64,000 bases of DNA from Rhizobium metallidurans. Its GTDB lineage: Bacteria; Pseudomonadota; Alphaproteobacteria; Rhizobiales; Rhizobiaceae. The DNA lies in NCBI RefSeq assembly GCF_014196505.1, contig NZ_JACIDW010000014.1, forward strand, positions 1 through 64,000. Direction: 5' to 3'. Below are positions 1-8,478 of this stretch, in pieces (position 1 is the stretch's first letter; each line of letters opens with the position of its first letter). The translations under genes and the position numbers were made by a program. The notes beneath the pieces are model-generated. The model was not told the DNA's origin, ran no database searches, and worked only from the letters and a program-made list of their open reading frames with translations.

Positions 1-71
1 ATCTCCGAAATACGGCGGGTCAGGAACTTGAGATCATCGTCATAAGCGGAATAGATATGTGTCGATGCCAT
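1..71 (-). CDS. phoU: PhoU phosphate signalling protein (N-terminal fragment, runs off the window)
   Basis: Only the first 23 codons are in the window, reading MASTHIYSAYDDDLKFLTRR and onward. This is the typical start of rhizobial PhoU, the peripheral protein that links the Pst transporter to the PhoR/PhoB two-component system and represses the Pho regulon when phosphate is plentiful. It follows pstB by about 30 bases on the same strand, the standard position in the pstSCAB-phoU operon. The rest of the gene lies left of the window. Confidence 0.85.
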   Translation of the reverse strand, partial: MASTHIYSAYDDDLKFLTRRISE

Positions 72-101
72 GGGGCTTATCCTTGAATGTCCTGACCACG
101 C

Positions 102-905
102 CTAGCCGAACCGGCCAGTGATATAATCCTGGGTCCGCGTTTGGGTCGGCGATGTAAACATCTTGGAGGTATCGTCAAACTCCACCAGCTCACCAAGATA
201 CATGAACGCCGTCTGGCCGGAGACGCGTGCTGCTTGCTGCATGTTGTGGGTGACGATGACGATCGTATACTCACTTCGCAGCTCGTGTATCAGCTCCTCG
301 ATTTTGGTCGTCGAGATTGGATCGAGCGCGGAACACGGCTCATCGAGAAGAATAATCTCCGGTTTGACGGCAACCGTGCGCGCAATGCACAGGCGCTGCT
401 GTTGTCCACCGGACAAGCTCAGGCCGCTTGCGTTCAGCTTGTCCTTGACCTCGTTCCACAGAGCCGCGCGCTGCAACGCAGCTTCGACGCGCGCGTCGAT
501 TTCGCTTTTGCTCAGGTTCTCGTAAAGTCTGACACCGAAGGCGATATTCTCGTAGATCGACATCGGAAACGGCGTCGGCTTTTGGAACACCATGCCTATC
601 TTCGTGCGAAGATGGTTGAGGTCCTGCGATCGATCCAGGATATTCTCGCCATCGACAATCACTTCGCCCTCGGCGCGTTGCTTCGGATAGAGCTCGTAGA
701 TGCGGTTCATGACGCGCAAAAGCGTCGACTTACCGCAGCCAGATGGTCCGATGAACGCCGTGACGCTGCGCTCGGGCAGCGAAACGTTGATGTTCTTAAG
801 TGCCTGGCTGCCACCATAGTAGAAGCTCAAGTTCCTTATATCGATCTTGGCTTTTTCACCCAACTCCGCGGGCCTGGCTGTCTGAAAAGTTGTCGACGTC
901 GTCAT
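102..905 (-). CDS. pstB: Phosphate ABC transporter ATP-binding protein PstB
   Basis: This 267-residue ATPase powers high-affinity phosphate import. Its Walker A motif is GPSGCGKST, the ABC signature LSGGQQQR is followed by IILLDEP (Walker B), and a switch histidine lies in VTHNMQQAARVS, a PstB-typical run. The length matches the family (about 257-270). I chose the ATG at 905, not an open-frame extension to 1007, because it overlaps the pstA stop as ATGA and gives the MTTSTT start; the extension would only overlap pstA further. It lies between pstA and phoU. Confidence 0.97.
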   Translation of the reverse strand: MTTSTTFQTARPAELGEKAKIDIRNLSFYYGGSQALKNINVSLPERSVTAFIGPSGCGKSTLLRVMNRIYELYPKQRAEGEVIVDGENILDRSQDLNHLRTKIGMVFQKPTPFPMSIYENIAFGVRLYENLSKSEIDARVEAALQRAALWNEVKDKLNASGLSLSGGQQQRLCIARTVAVKPEIILLDEPCSALDPISTTKIEELIHELRSEYTIVIVTHNMQQAARVSGQTAFMYLGELVEFDDTSKMFTSPTQTRTQDYITGRFG

Positions 906-1747
906 TTTTCGTCTCCTCTGCGCCCAGTGAGGCTGCGTGCGAGAATGCTCAGGCCCAGGACCGTAAGGGTGATGATCAGCGCACCGGTCCAAGCAAGCTG
1001 CCGCCATTCTTCGTAAGGGCTCATCGCGAACTGGAAGATGGTGACCGGCAGGCTTGCCATTGGTGCATCGAGATTGTTGCTCCAGAACTGATTGTTGAGC
1101 GCGGTAAAGAGCAGGGGGGCGGTCTCGCCTGAGATACGCGCGACTGCGAGTAGAACGCCGGTGACGATCCCCGACCGCGCGGCGCGATAAGCAACGGATC
1201 GGATTACGATCCAGCGCGGCGCGCCGATGGCCGTTCCCGCCTCACGCAACGCGTTGGGAACAAGATTGAGCATATCCTCGGTGGTGCGAACGACGACCGG
1301 GATGACGATCACCGCTAGCGCAAAAGCTCCGGCGAGGGCCGAGAAATGCCCCATCGGCCTGACGACAAGCTCGTAGATGAACAGGCCGATTACAATCGAC
1401 GGCGCGGACAGAAGAATGTCGTTGATGAAGCGTACCGTCGTCGTCAGCTTCGAATGCCGCCCGTACTCCGCCATGTAGGTTCCGGCAAGAATGCCGATCG
1501 GTGTGCCGATCACCATCGCGATGATGGTGATGACAAGGCTGCCTGCCAATGCGTTCAAAAGGCCGCCGGCGTCTCCCGGCGGTGGCGTCATCTTCGTGAA
1601 GACATCAAGTGAAAGACCGGCAAATCCGTTATAGAGAAGCGCGCCAAGTATAAGTCCTAGCCATACAAGCCCGATGCCAGCCGCGACGACGCAGAGCGAC
1701 ATCATGATTGCATTTTTTGCCTTGCGGCGGGAAGAGTTCGTGCGCAT
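902..1747 (-). CDS. pstA: Phosphate ABC transporter permease PstA
   Basis: This inner-membrane permease of 281 residues has about six hydrophobic segments and an EAA-type loop (LREAGTAIGAPRWIVI) that contacts PstB. It carries family-typical segments such as SIVIGLFIYELVV. Its start is three bases after the pstC stop, and its stop overlaps the pstB start by four bases, so translation of the three genes is probably coupled. With PstC it forms the phosphate translocation channel. Confidence 0.95.
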   Translation of the reverse strand: MRTNSSRRKAKNAIMMSLCVVAAGIGLVWLGLILGALLYNGFAGLSLDVFTKMTPPPGDAGGLLNALAGSLVITIIAMVIGTPIGILAGTYMAEYGRHSKLTTTVRFINDILLSAPSIVIGLFIYELVVRPMGHFSALAGAFALAVIVIPVVVRTTEDMLNLVPNALREAGTAIGAPRWIVIRSVAYRAARSGIVTGVLLAVARISGETAPLLFTALNNQFWSNNLDAPMASLPVTIFQFAMSPYEEWRQLAWTGALIITLTVLGLSILARSLTGRRGDEK

Positions 1748-1750
1748 TGC

Positions 1751-2725
1751 TCAAGCCCCCGTCTTGCTTTCAATCCTCATCAGCATGTAGCGAGCAAGCG
1801 CTAGGATCAGGAAGGTGATGAGGAACAGAATTAGGCCCAGAGCGATAAGCGACGACGTGTAGAGCTCGCCGTCCGCCTCGGTAAACTCGTTGGCGATGCT
1901 TGCGGAAATCGTGGTTGCAGGAGCAAAGAACGATGCGCTGATACGGTGAGCGTTGCCGATCACGAACGTGACGGCCATCGTTTCCCCAAGTGCGCGGCCG
2001 AGGCCGAGCATCACCCCTCCCATGATTCCGACGCGCGTATAGGGAATGACGATGCTGCGCATCACCTCCCATGTGGTGCAGCCGATGCCGTAGGCGGATT
2101 CCTTCAGCACGGCGGGAACCGTGTCGAAAACGTCTTTGGTGATGGACGTTATGAAAGGCAGCACCATGATCGCCAGGATCAATGCCGAGGTCAGCATGCC
2201 GATGCCGTAGGGCGGACCTGCGAAGAGGCTAGAAAGAACAGGAATGTCGGAGAAGATGGAGATCATAAACGGTTGAATCGTGGCTTGCAGAAATGGTGCA
2301 AGGACGAACAGGCCCCAGATGCCGTAGATGATACTGGGAATGCCTGCGAGGAGCTCTACGGCGATGCCGATCGGCCGGCGGAGAGGGCGCGGGCACAGTT
2401 CGGTGAGAAAAACCGCGATACCGATGCCAATCGGAACTGCAATGAGGATAGCGATCGCCGATGTGACCAGCGTGCCGTAAATCGGGGCCAGCGCTCCGAA
2501 CTTTTCCGTGACGGGGTTCCAGCTCTCCGTAACGAGAAACGACAATCCGAATGTCGAAAGCGCCGGCCAGGCTCCCACCACAAGCGAGATCGCAACCCCG
2601 CTGAGCAAGACAAGAACAAGAATAGCGGCCGCACGAGACACACCGTGGAAAACAGCATCCGTAAGAGCAAAACGCCTTACGACCTTTCCGCGTGCGCTGT
2701 CGGCGCCTTGAATGACAAGCGTCAT
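1751..2725 (-). CDS. pstC: Phosphate ABC transporter permease PstC
   Basis: This permease has 324 residues, about the size of E. coli PstC (319). It has several transmembrane segments and the conserved stretch ELLAGIPSIIYGIWGLFVL that defines PstC. The EAA-like loop is in VLKESAYGIGCTTWEVM. It is separated from pstS by 68 bases containing a strong hairpin, a common arrangement that lets the binding protein be made in excess. The E. coli-like length contrasts with the much longer PstC found in some alphaproteobacteria, so this may be one of two pst systems in the genome; that is inference. Confidence 0.95.
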   Translation of the reverse strand: MTLVIQGADSARGKVVRRFALTDAVFHGVSRAAAILVLVLLSGVAISLVVGAWPALSTFGLSFLVTESWNPVTEKFGALAPIYGTLVTSAIAILIAVPIGIGIAVFLTELCPRPLRRPIGIAVELLAGIPSIIYGIWGLFVLAPFLQATIQPFMISIFSDIPVLSSLFAGPPYGIGMLTSALILAIMVLPFITSITKDVFDTVPAVLKESAYGIGCTTWEVMRSIVIPYTRVGIMGGVMLGLGRALGETMAVTFVIGNAHRISASFFAPATTISASIANEFTEADGELYTSSLIALGLILFLITFLILALARYMLMRIESKTGA

Positions 2726-2756
2726 CGTACAGCCTCAGTAATTCAAGGATGGAAAG

Positions 2757-2784
2757 AAAGGGGTGACCACGTGGCCACCCCTTT
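2757..2784 (-). promoter_or_regulatory. Hairpin between pstS and pstC
   Basis: Arms AAAGGGGTG (2757-2765) and CACCCCTTT (2776-2784) are perfectly complementary. The inner CCACGTGG extends the pairing, so the 28 bases are almost one palindrome with a single A/C mismatch. No long U-run follows on the transcribed strand. I read it as an mRNA-stabilising or partial-terminator hairpin that raises pstS over pstCAB output. Confidence 0.7.
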
Positions 2785-2793
2785 CGATAACAC

Positions 2794-3852
2794 TTACTTC
2801 GCGGAGTAAACGGCCTTGCCGTCCTTGCCGACAACATCCTTCGCCCAGGTCTGTTCGATGTCCTTTACGACGTTTTCCGGCATCGGCACGTAGTCGAGTT
2901 CCGCAGCCATCTTGGTGCCGTTCTTGTAGGACCAGTCGAAGAACTTCAGAGCCTCGGCCGTGGCTGCGGCATCATCCGGCTTCTTGTAGACGAGAATCCA
3001 GGTAGCCGCCGTCATCGGCCAAGAGGATGCACCAGGCTGGTTTGCGAGGATCACCCCGTAGCCCGGTTGCGACTTCCAGTCGGCGTTCGCTGCAGCGGCG
3101 GAGAAGGTTTCGGCGGTCGGTGCAACCGTCTTGCCGTCCTTGTTGATCATGTCGGTGTAGGTCAGCTTGTTCTGCTTCGCATAGGCATACTCGACATAGC
3201 CGATCGAGCCCTTGGTCTGCGCTACGTTGCTGGCGACACCTTCATTGCCCTTGGCACCGATGCCAACCGGCCATTCGAGAGCGGTGTTGACCCCAACCTT
3301 GTCCTTCCACTCGGCACTGATGTCAGCCAGATAGTAGCTGAAGTTGTATGTCGTGCCGGAACCATCGGAGCGGTGGACGACGGCGATCGCCTGCGACGGA
3401 AGCTTGGCCTTCGGGTTCAGCTTCTTGATGGCCGCGTCATCCCAAGTCTTGATCTTGCCCTGAAAGATGTCCGCAAGCGTTTTGCCGTCCAGGACAAGCT
3501 CGCCCGGCTTCACACCTTCGAGGTTGACGACTGGCACGATGCCACCCATGACCATCGGAAACTGAGCGAGTCCGATCGAATCCAGGTCTTCACCCTTCAG
3601 CGGCGCATCGGAGGCGCCAAAAGTGACGGTCTTGGCCTTGATCTGCTTGATGCCGCCGCCAGAACCGATGGACTGATAGTTGAGGCCGTTTCCGGTTTCC
3701 TTTTTGTAGGCATCGGCCCACTTGGCATAGATCGGATAGGGGAAGGTCGCGCCAGCACCCGAGATGTCGGCAGCCTGTGCCAGGGTGGATGTGAACACGG
3801 AGGCGGCGATTGTTGCGCATGCAACTGCGACCGACCGAATGAGAATAGTCAT
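2794..3852 (-). CDS. pstS: Periplasmic phosphate-binding protein PstS
   Basis: This 352-residue protein is the periplasmic receptor for phosphate. A signal peptide of about 27 residues ends in an A-Q-A type cleavage site, followed by the PstS hallmark GAGATFPYPIYAKW. Further family motifs are QSIGSGGGIKQI (phosphate loop), FGASDAPL, and HRSDGSGTTYNFS. The start ATG is preceded by GGGAGA at good spacing. It is the first gene of the operon and lies 64 bases downstream of a PHO box, so PhoB-dependent induction under phosphate limitation is expected. Confidence 0.97.
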   Translation of the reverse strand: MTILIRSVAVACATIAASVFTSTLAQAADISGAGATFPYPIYAKWADAYKKETGNGLNYQSIGSGGGIKQIKAKTVTFGASDAPLKGEDLDSIGLAQFPMVMGGIVPVVNLEGVKPGELVLDGKTLADIFQGKIKTWDDAAIKKLNPKAKLPSQAIAVVHRSDGSGTTYNFSYYLADISAEWKDKVGVNTALEWPVGIGAKGNEGVASNVAQTKGSIGYVEYAYAKQNKLTYTDMINKDGKTVAPTAETFSAAAANADWKSQPGYGVILANQPGASSWPMTAATWILVYKKPDDAAATAEALKFFDWSYKNGTKMAAELDYVPMPENVVKDIEQTWAKDVVGKDGKAVYSAK

Positions 3853-3915
3853 GATTGGGTCTCCCTGCAGGATTCAATGTCGTCGATTGCGACGCACTCC
3901 CCTTAGGCACATGGG

Positions 3916-3944
3916 ATGACAGTTAGGTGACACAACTGTGACAC
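3916..3944 (-). promoter_or_regulatory. PHO box (PhoB binding site) upstream of pstS
   Basis: On the minus strand three 7-base repeats, GTGTCAC (3938-3944), GTGTCAC (3927-3933) and CTGTCAT (3916-3922), are spaced exactly 11 bases apart with 4-base spacers. This matches the known PhoB direct-repeat architecture (CTGTCAT-like units every 11 bp). It sits 64-92 bases upstream of the pstS start. Confidence 0.9.
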
Positions 3945-4430
3945 TTCTGCTGGACCGGAGCTGCAAAACACCCTGTGTCCAAGCAGAGTGCCTGAATAAA
4001 ATATTCAATAAATTCATATGTTTAATGAAATATATTGCTTATAATTAGCCCCGATATCAATAGAATCAGAACGAAACCTTACGAAAATGTAACGTTCGCC
4101 GGGGAGATGGCCGCGCGGGCTGCCGATCATTGGAGGGCCTGCCTCTCTCATTGCTCCGATTCCAAAAAGCTGGATCGTTTTGGGGATCAGAGCACCGGAA
4201 ACTCCAGTTCTCGGCGGTCAAATCTTCGCTCTTAGAGCACCGACGGCCCAATGTTTGGGGGCGGTTCAAAACCGCCGGGGCTCTAATCGCAACCGGATGA
4301 AAATTCAGTGGCAGGTCAACGGCGCTTACGGTTTTCTCGCGCACCTGGCAAAAAGAGCAGCAGCTGCGGTACCAACCAAAGTACCGCAGGCTTTTGAGCG
4401 CAAGTCATCGCGAGTTAGGAACGCACGCTA
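3945..4430. other. Intergenic stretch between pst promoter and the SIS-isomerase operon end
   Basis: I see no convincing gene. The part near 3990-4050 is AT-rich. A 7-bp perfect hairpin GGCGGTT/AACCGCC lies at 4260-4276 and a longer terminator-like hairpin at 4364-4389 (separate entry). The short open frames here lack ribosome sites and family resemblance. Confidence 0.6.
4364..4389 (-). terminator. Probable terminator of the mlrC-ABC-isomerase operon
   Basis: A 9-bp perfect stem CTGCGGTAC/GTACCGCAG with an 8-base loop begins 42 bases after the stop of the last gene. On the minus strand a CTTTTTG run follows about ten bases beyond the stem. The gap between stem and T-run makes it a weaker intrinsic terminator than usual. 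Confidence 0.55.
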
Positions 4431-5471
4431 TTATAGTGTAATTTTTGTCGTCCGAAGAGGCATGCCGACACCGGTTGTGAGATTATCGGCGGCTATCTGG
4501 ACATTCAGTATCTGGAGCGTGAGAAGTATTTGAGCCGCCGCGGCCAAGCCTTCGAGCGCGGGCATCTCGACACGATAGGTCGCGTCGCAGGCGTGACCGC
4601 TGCTGTCCAGAACCACGGTCGGGCAGCCGGCATCAACGCATGTTTTCACCAGCGGCGGAATCGAGTCACGGTCGGCGCCGGCACTCCTCATGAGGATCAC
4701 GCCAATGTCCGGCCCCAACATTTCGAGTGGCCCGTGGCGAAACTGCCCCGTCTCAAAGCCGATCGTCGGGATACGCGCGAGCTCCATCAGCGACAATGAA
4801 GCACTGCCGGCCACACCATCCATGAGCCCGCGTCCGGCCACGACGATTGCCTTCACGCGTGAAAGGGCTTTCGCAGCATTCCCGAGCTCACTGGGCTGGT
4901 TGTCGGTGAGAACCTTTTGAAGCTTTGTCTGGTCAATTCCGAGCTGTTGAAGGATTGCCGCATGCATTGCAAGCGTCAGGATAATGCTACGGGTCGCGGC
5001 GAAAGCAGCCTCGGGTCCACCCTCTGCCACGAGCACATCATGAGACGAGGCGGCGAGGGTGCTGTCGGGATCAAGTGTCAAAGCCGCCCGGTATATATCC
5101 TTAGGCATGGCGGCAAGAAGCTCGACGACCTCACCGGACTCGCCGGACTGCGAGGTGATCAGGCAAACGCGCTTCTTGTCCAATGCCGACGGCCGCAGTA
5201 TTGCCTCGGATGCCGTTACTGAACGGCAATCCAAGCCGGCATCGATGTAGAGACCCTCGGCGATCCGATTGACGTGGTGAGATCCACCCATGCCGTACAT
5301 CACCAATGAACCCTGCTCGCGAATGCGGTCCGCGATGCGGCGCGCGGTCTCTTCGGTCCGGGACAACGTGGCGAGCGCATTTTCGCACTGTCGATCCATC
5401 TCGGCCTTCATCGCTCGGAGACCGGGTTCACGAAGCATGAGCTCAGAGACGGCGGTTGTAAAATCGGTCAT
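4431..5471 (-). CDS. Double-SIS-domain sugar isomerase/deglycase (GlmS C-terminal/AgaS/FrlB-like)
   Basis: This 346-residue protein has two sugar-isomerase (SIS) domains. The first has the phosphosugar-binding run TSQSGESGEVVELL (about residues 106-119). The second has FRHGPLEMLGP, the conserved element of the GlmS isomerase half and of FrlB/AgaS-type enzymes. There is no glutaminase domain, so it is not a GlmS synthase. Such stand-alone enzymes isomerise or deglycate phosphorylated amino sugars or fructosyl-amino acids. It overlaps the upstream oxidoreductase by one base and closes an operon with an amino-acid ABC transporter. A role in splitting a sugar-amino acid conjugate is inferred; the substrate is unknown. 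Confidence 0.85.
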   Translation of the reverse strand: MTDFTTAVSELMLREPGLRAMKAEMDRQCENALATLSRTEETARRIADRIREQGSLVMYGMGGSHHVNRIAEGLYIDAGLDCRSVTASEAILRPSALDKKRVCLITSQSGESGEVVELLAAMPKDIYRAALTLDPDSTLAASSHDVLVAEGGPEAAFAATRSIILTLAMHAAILQQLGIDQTKLQKVLTDNQPSELGNAAKALSRVKAIVVAGRGLMDGVAGSASLSLMELARIPTIGFETGQFRHGPLEMLGPDIGVILMRSAGADRDSIPPLVKTCVDAGCPTVVLDSSGHACDATYRVEMPALEGLAAAAQILLTLQILNVQIAADNLTTGVGMPLRTTKITL

Positions 5472-6508
5472 CAGACGCTTTCTCTCGTTGGTTCAGGTGG
5501 GGATTTCTCGAATTGCCGGGACAGAGCGTCTGCTTCGTACGACACGCCGATCTGGGACCGGATGTCGTCCATCACACCCATGATCTCGATGCTCTGCTCA
5601 AAGGGCATGATCTCGCTCGAACGCCGGCCGGTATCGACAAGACTCTGAAGCTCGAGAGCTTGGAAATGCATTCCTCGACCAATGATTTCGCCGCCAAAGT
5701 ATCGCTCCCAGCAACAACCTTCGCTGTCAAACACCGCAAAAGTGGTCGGCGTATACCAATCGCCGTCGATCACGATGTGGCCATTCGAGCCCCCAATGAA
5801 GGCTGTGTTTGGTCCAGAAGCGTCACTCGATGCAGACAGGAGGGCGGACGCCCCACCGTTGTAACGGAACATGACGGAGACCTCCGCATCGGCACCGGTT
5901 GGCCTTAGCCGCCCTGTTGCTATGACGGTGTCGGGCTTGCCGAGCAGGTCCATGGCAAACGATACGGGGTAAACGCCGAGATCAAGAAGCGCGCCTCCGC
6001 CGAGTGCTAGATTGTTAAGACGATGTTCCGGGTCGGAAGGCAGAACCTGCGCGTTCGTCGCCACTATCGATCGTATTTCTCCTATTGTCCCGTTCGCGAC
6101 GAGGTCGCGGATCCGGCGCATGTGCGGCAAAAATCGTGTCCACATTGCCTCCATCACGACCACGTCGTAGTCCAAGGCAAGCTCTTCCAAGTACCGTGCC
6201 TCGGCGGCGTTAAGGGTAACGGGCTTCTCGATCAGCACATGTTTTCCCGAGCGGATCGCCAAGGCAGCAGCCGAGCAGTGGAAGGGATGCGGCGTTGCGA
6301 TGTAGATCACATCGACGTCGGCATCCTCCATAAGGGCCTCATAGCTGCCGTGCGCGACCGCGATCCCGTGATCGGCGGCAAACGCGCGCGCTTTTGACAG
6401 GGAGCGCGATCCTACCGCGGCAACCGACATGCCATTGGCGATAAGGTCCCTTGTAAACGCGCCAGCTATATTGCCGGCGGCGAGAATACCCCAGCGAAGA
6501 TTTGGCAA
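5471..6508 (-). CDS. Gfo/Idh/MocA family NAD(P)-dependent oxidoreductase
   Basis: This 345-residue protein starts with a Rossmann fold (GILAAGNIAGAF, residues 7-18). The family signature EKPVT is near residue 95, and the catalytic-domain motif GGGALLDLGVYP is near residue 170; it resembles the dihydrodiol-dehydrogenase branch. Family members oxidise or reduce sugars, inositols and related polyols. The start is a TTG at 6508 preceded by AAGGGAACGGGG; no in-frame ATG lies between the previous stop and this codon. It lies between the binding-protein gene and the SIS gene, so it probably acts on the same imported sugar moiety. The substrate cannot be read from the sequence. Confidence 0.88.
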   Translation of the reverse strand: MPNLRWGILAAGNIAGAFTRDLIANGMSVAAVGSRSLSKARAFAADHGIAVAHGSYEALMEDADVDVIYIATPHPFHCSAAALAIRSGKHVLIEKPVTLNAAEARYLEELALDYDVVVMEAMWTRFLPHMRRIRDLVANGTIGEIRSIVATNAQVLPSDPEHRLNNLALGGGALLDLGVYPVSFAMDLLGKPDTVIATGRLRPTGADAEVSVMFRYNGGASALLSASSDASGPNTAFIGGSNGHIVIDGDWYTPTTFAVFDSEGCCWERYFGGEIIGRGMHFQALELQSLVDTGRRSSEIMPFEQSIEIMGVMDDIRSQIGVSYEADALSRQFEKSPPEPTRESV

Positions 6509-6663
6509 ATCCCCGTTCCCTTGAAATTCATGACCGCGTCGGCGCTCTACGCGGACAACGCGGCCGGCATTGGACGCTATTGCAAAGCCCGGCCGCGGCG
6601 ATTGCGCCGAGGTAGCCGGGCTTGGCGTGTTCTAAAGATGTGGGCGCTCGGTTCTAACGCGGC

Positions 6664-7455
6664 TTACCAGGGAGCGGTCAGCACCGGAGGGTTCGCGGCT
6701 TCACCCCACCACTTCTTGTAGTTTGCCGCCTGTGCTCCCGAGGCAACGTAGTCGGAAACGAACATGTCGAGCCAACGAACGAACTCCAGGTCACCCTTCG
6801 CGATGGCGATGCCGATCGGCTCGTTGGAGAACAGGCCCGGCAGGGTCTTCAAGGCAGAATTCGTCTTCGCGAGGTAGTCGAGGATGGAGGAATCTTCCAG
6901 CGCTGCGTCAACGCGCTTTTGCTGAAGTTGAAGAATGCCGTCGGGTGCGAACTGATCGACGTAGACGAGTTCAGCATTTGGGACGGTCGCCTTCATGAAC
7001 GTTTCCGCGGTCGAACCACGGGCGACCACGACCTTCTTGCCCGCGAGCTCATCGATCTTGGTAACGCCGCCGTCAGCCTGGACGATTACCCGGAGCCCGG
7101 TGCGGTTGTAGGGGATGCTGAAATTCACGATTTTGGCGCGTTCAAGGGTCGCCGTCGTGTTTGCCACCACGACATCGAGCTGCCCGGACGCCAGCATGGA
7201 GATACGCGCGTCACCGGATACGTCGGTGATTTCCACGGGAACACCGATCTTTTCCGCAAGGCGGTTGGCGACATCGACATCGTAGCCTGCCGGATTATTC
7301 TTGTCGTCACGGAAGCCAATCGGCTCTCCGCCCAAGGATACGCCGATGCGGACCACGCCGCGGGACCGGATATCGTCAAGCATGCCGGCCGTGGCTGGCA
7401 ACGTGTAGCTTGCCGCGAGTGCAAGAGCGGCAAGTGCGGTGAAAAGCTTCTTCAT
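6664..7455 (-). CDS. Polar amino acid ABC transporter, periplasmic binding protein (family 3)
   Basis: This 263-residue protein has a signal peptide ending TLPATA-G. It then shows the family 3 layout: RGVVRIGVSLGGEPIGF, YDVDVANRLAEKIG, and the second-lobe GKKVVVARGSTAETF. It is the receptor of the transporter encoded by the ATPase and two permeases upstream on the same strand. The 287-base gap to the ATPase gene contains a strong hairpin at 7691-7729. The family binds polar amino acids, opines and related compounds, so the ligand is open. Confidence 0.93.
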   Translation of the reverse strand: MKKLFTALAALALAASYTLPATAGMLDDIRSRGVVRIGVSLGGEPIGFRDDKNNPAGYDVDVANRLAEKIGVPVEITDVSGDARISMLASGQLDVVVANTTATLERAKIVNFSIPYNRTGLRVIVQADGGVTKIDELAGKKVVVARGSTAETFMKATVPNAELVYVDQFAPDGILQLQQKRVDAALEDSSILDYLAKTNSALKTLPGLFSNEPIGIAIAKGDLEFVRWLDMFVSDYVASGAQAANYKKWWGEAANPPVLTAPW

Positions 7456-7690
7456 TTTGAATTGATCCCTCTGAGGTTGTACCGTTTAGATTGTTTGATC
7501 CCGATTTCCGGCATCAAGGTTTGAGTGCCAAAGGCAATCACTGCCCCAACACTTATCGAAGACCACGCTTTGGTTGCCGATGACCGGAGAATTTGTCGGG
7601 CTTCCACGTCGCTTGGTCTCCTCCCCACTCACGAACTGGCTTGGCTTCGCCTACATCCAGCCGCGGTGTTGGATTCGTACGATAATGATC

Positions 7691-7729
7691 TGCCGCGCTC
7701 ATCGGGCTTGGTGCCTGAGCGCCGCGGCA
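7691..7729 (-). promoter_or_regulatory. Hairpin between transporter ATPase and binding-protein genes
   Basis: TGCCGC+GCTCA (7691-7701) pairs with TGAGC+GCGGCA (7716-7720 and 7724-7729), with a 3-base bulge. No T-run follows, so I read it as an mRNA processing or stabilising structure in the 287-base gap, which otherwise shows no gene. A separate promoter for the binding protein could also be here but I cannot pick one out. Confidence 0.45.
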
Positions 7730-7742
7730 GATGGCCATTGTG

Positions 7743-8477
7743 TCAATCCTTCCTCATCTTCGAGAGGAATTGGGCAACACGTGGCTGCGCCATTCCGCCC
7801 TCCGCATGGAAGAACTCCTCGGTCGGCAGATCGACCAACAGCTTTCCCTTTTCCAGAAAGACGATCCGGTCCGAAATACGTCGGGCGAACTCGACTTCAT
7901 GGGTGACGAACACCATGGTCGTGCCCGTCGCCGCGAGCTTCTCCAGGATCGCAAGAACTTCCGCTGTCATTTCCGGATCGAGGGCGCTTGTGACTTCGTC
8001 CAGCAGCAGGTAGCTCGGCTTCATTGCCAGCGCGCGGCAAATGCCGACGCGTTGACGCTGCCCTCCCGACAGTTGCCCGGGATAAGCATCCGCGCGCTCG
8101 CTGAGGCCGACGGAAGCCAGCAGTTCGCGAGCCTCCTTTTCGGCTTCCGCCCGGCTGCGCTTAAGCACCTCGATCGGCGCGATGGTGATGTTACCCAGCA
8201 CGGTCATGTGCGGATACAAGTTGAATAGCTGGAAGACCGTTCCGGAACGTTTCCGCGCTTCGCCCAACTCCTTTGGCTTGGACACGTCAAAGCCATCTAC
8301 CGATATCCGGCCGCCATTCAGCTTCTCAAGCCCATTGATGCAGCGAATGAGGGTTGATTTTCCAGAGCCGGACGATCCGAGGATTGACACGACCTCGCCG
8401 GGCTTGATGGTCAGATCGACGCCGTCGAGGACGACGACATTTCCGAATGACTTCTTTACGCTGGCTATCTCCAACAT
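7743..8477 (-). CDS. Polar amino acid ABC transporter ATP-binding protein
   Basis: This 244-residue ATPase is of the GlnQ/HisP type. It has Walker A GSSGSGKST, signature LSGGQRQR, Walker B YLLLDEVTSALD and switch VFVTHEVEFARR. I place the start at 8477 (MLEIASVKK) because the open extension to 8576 runs into the permease gene and has no family similarity. It starts one base after the permease stop, consistent with coupling. The Q-loop and D-loop are intact, so it should be active. Confidence 0.95.
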   Translation of the reverse strand: MLEIASVKKSFGNVVVLDGVDLTIKPGEVVSILGSSGSGKSTLIRCINGLEKLNGGRISVDGFDVSKPKELGEARKRSGTVFQLFNLYPHMTVLGNITIAPIEVLKRSRAEAEKEARELLASVGLSERADAYPGQLSGGQRQRVGICRALAMKPSYLLLDEVTSALDPEMTAEVLAILEKLAATGTTMVFVTHEVEFARRISDRIVFLEKGKLLVDLPTEEFFHAEGGMAQPRVAQFLSKMRKD

Positions 8478-8478
8478 C

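Noticed and set aside
141..1016. Long plus-strand open frame of 291 codons over pstB
   Set aside because: It is antisense to pstB in a GC-rich gene, has no family resemblance, and pstB is fully supported by motifs.
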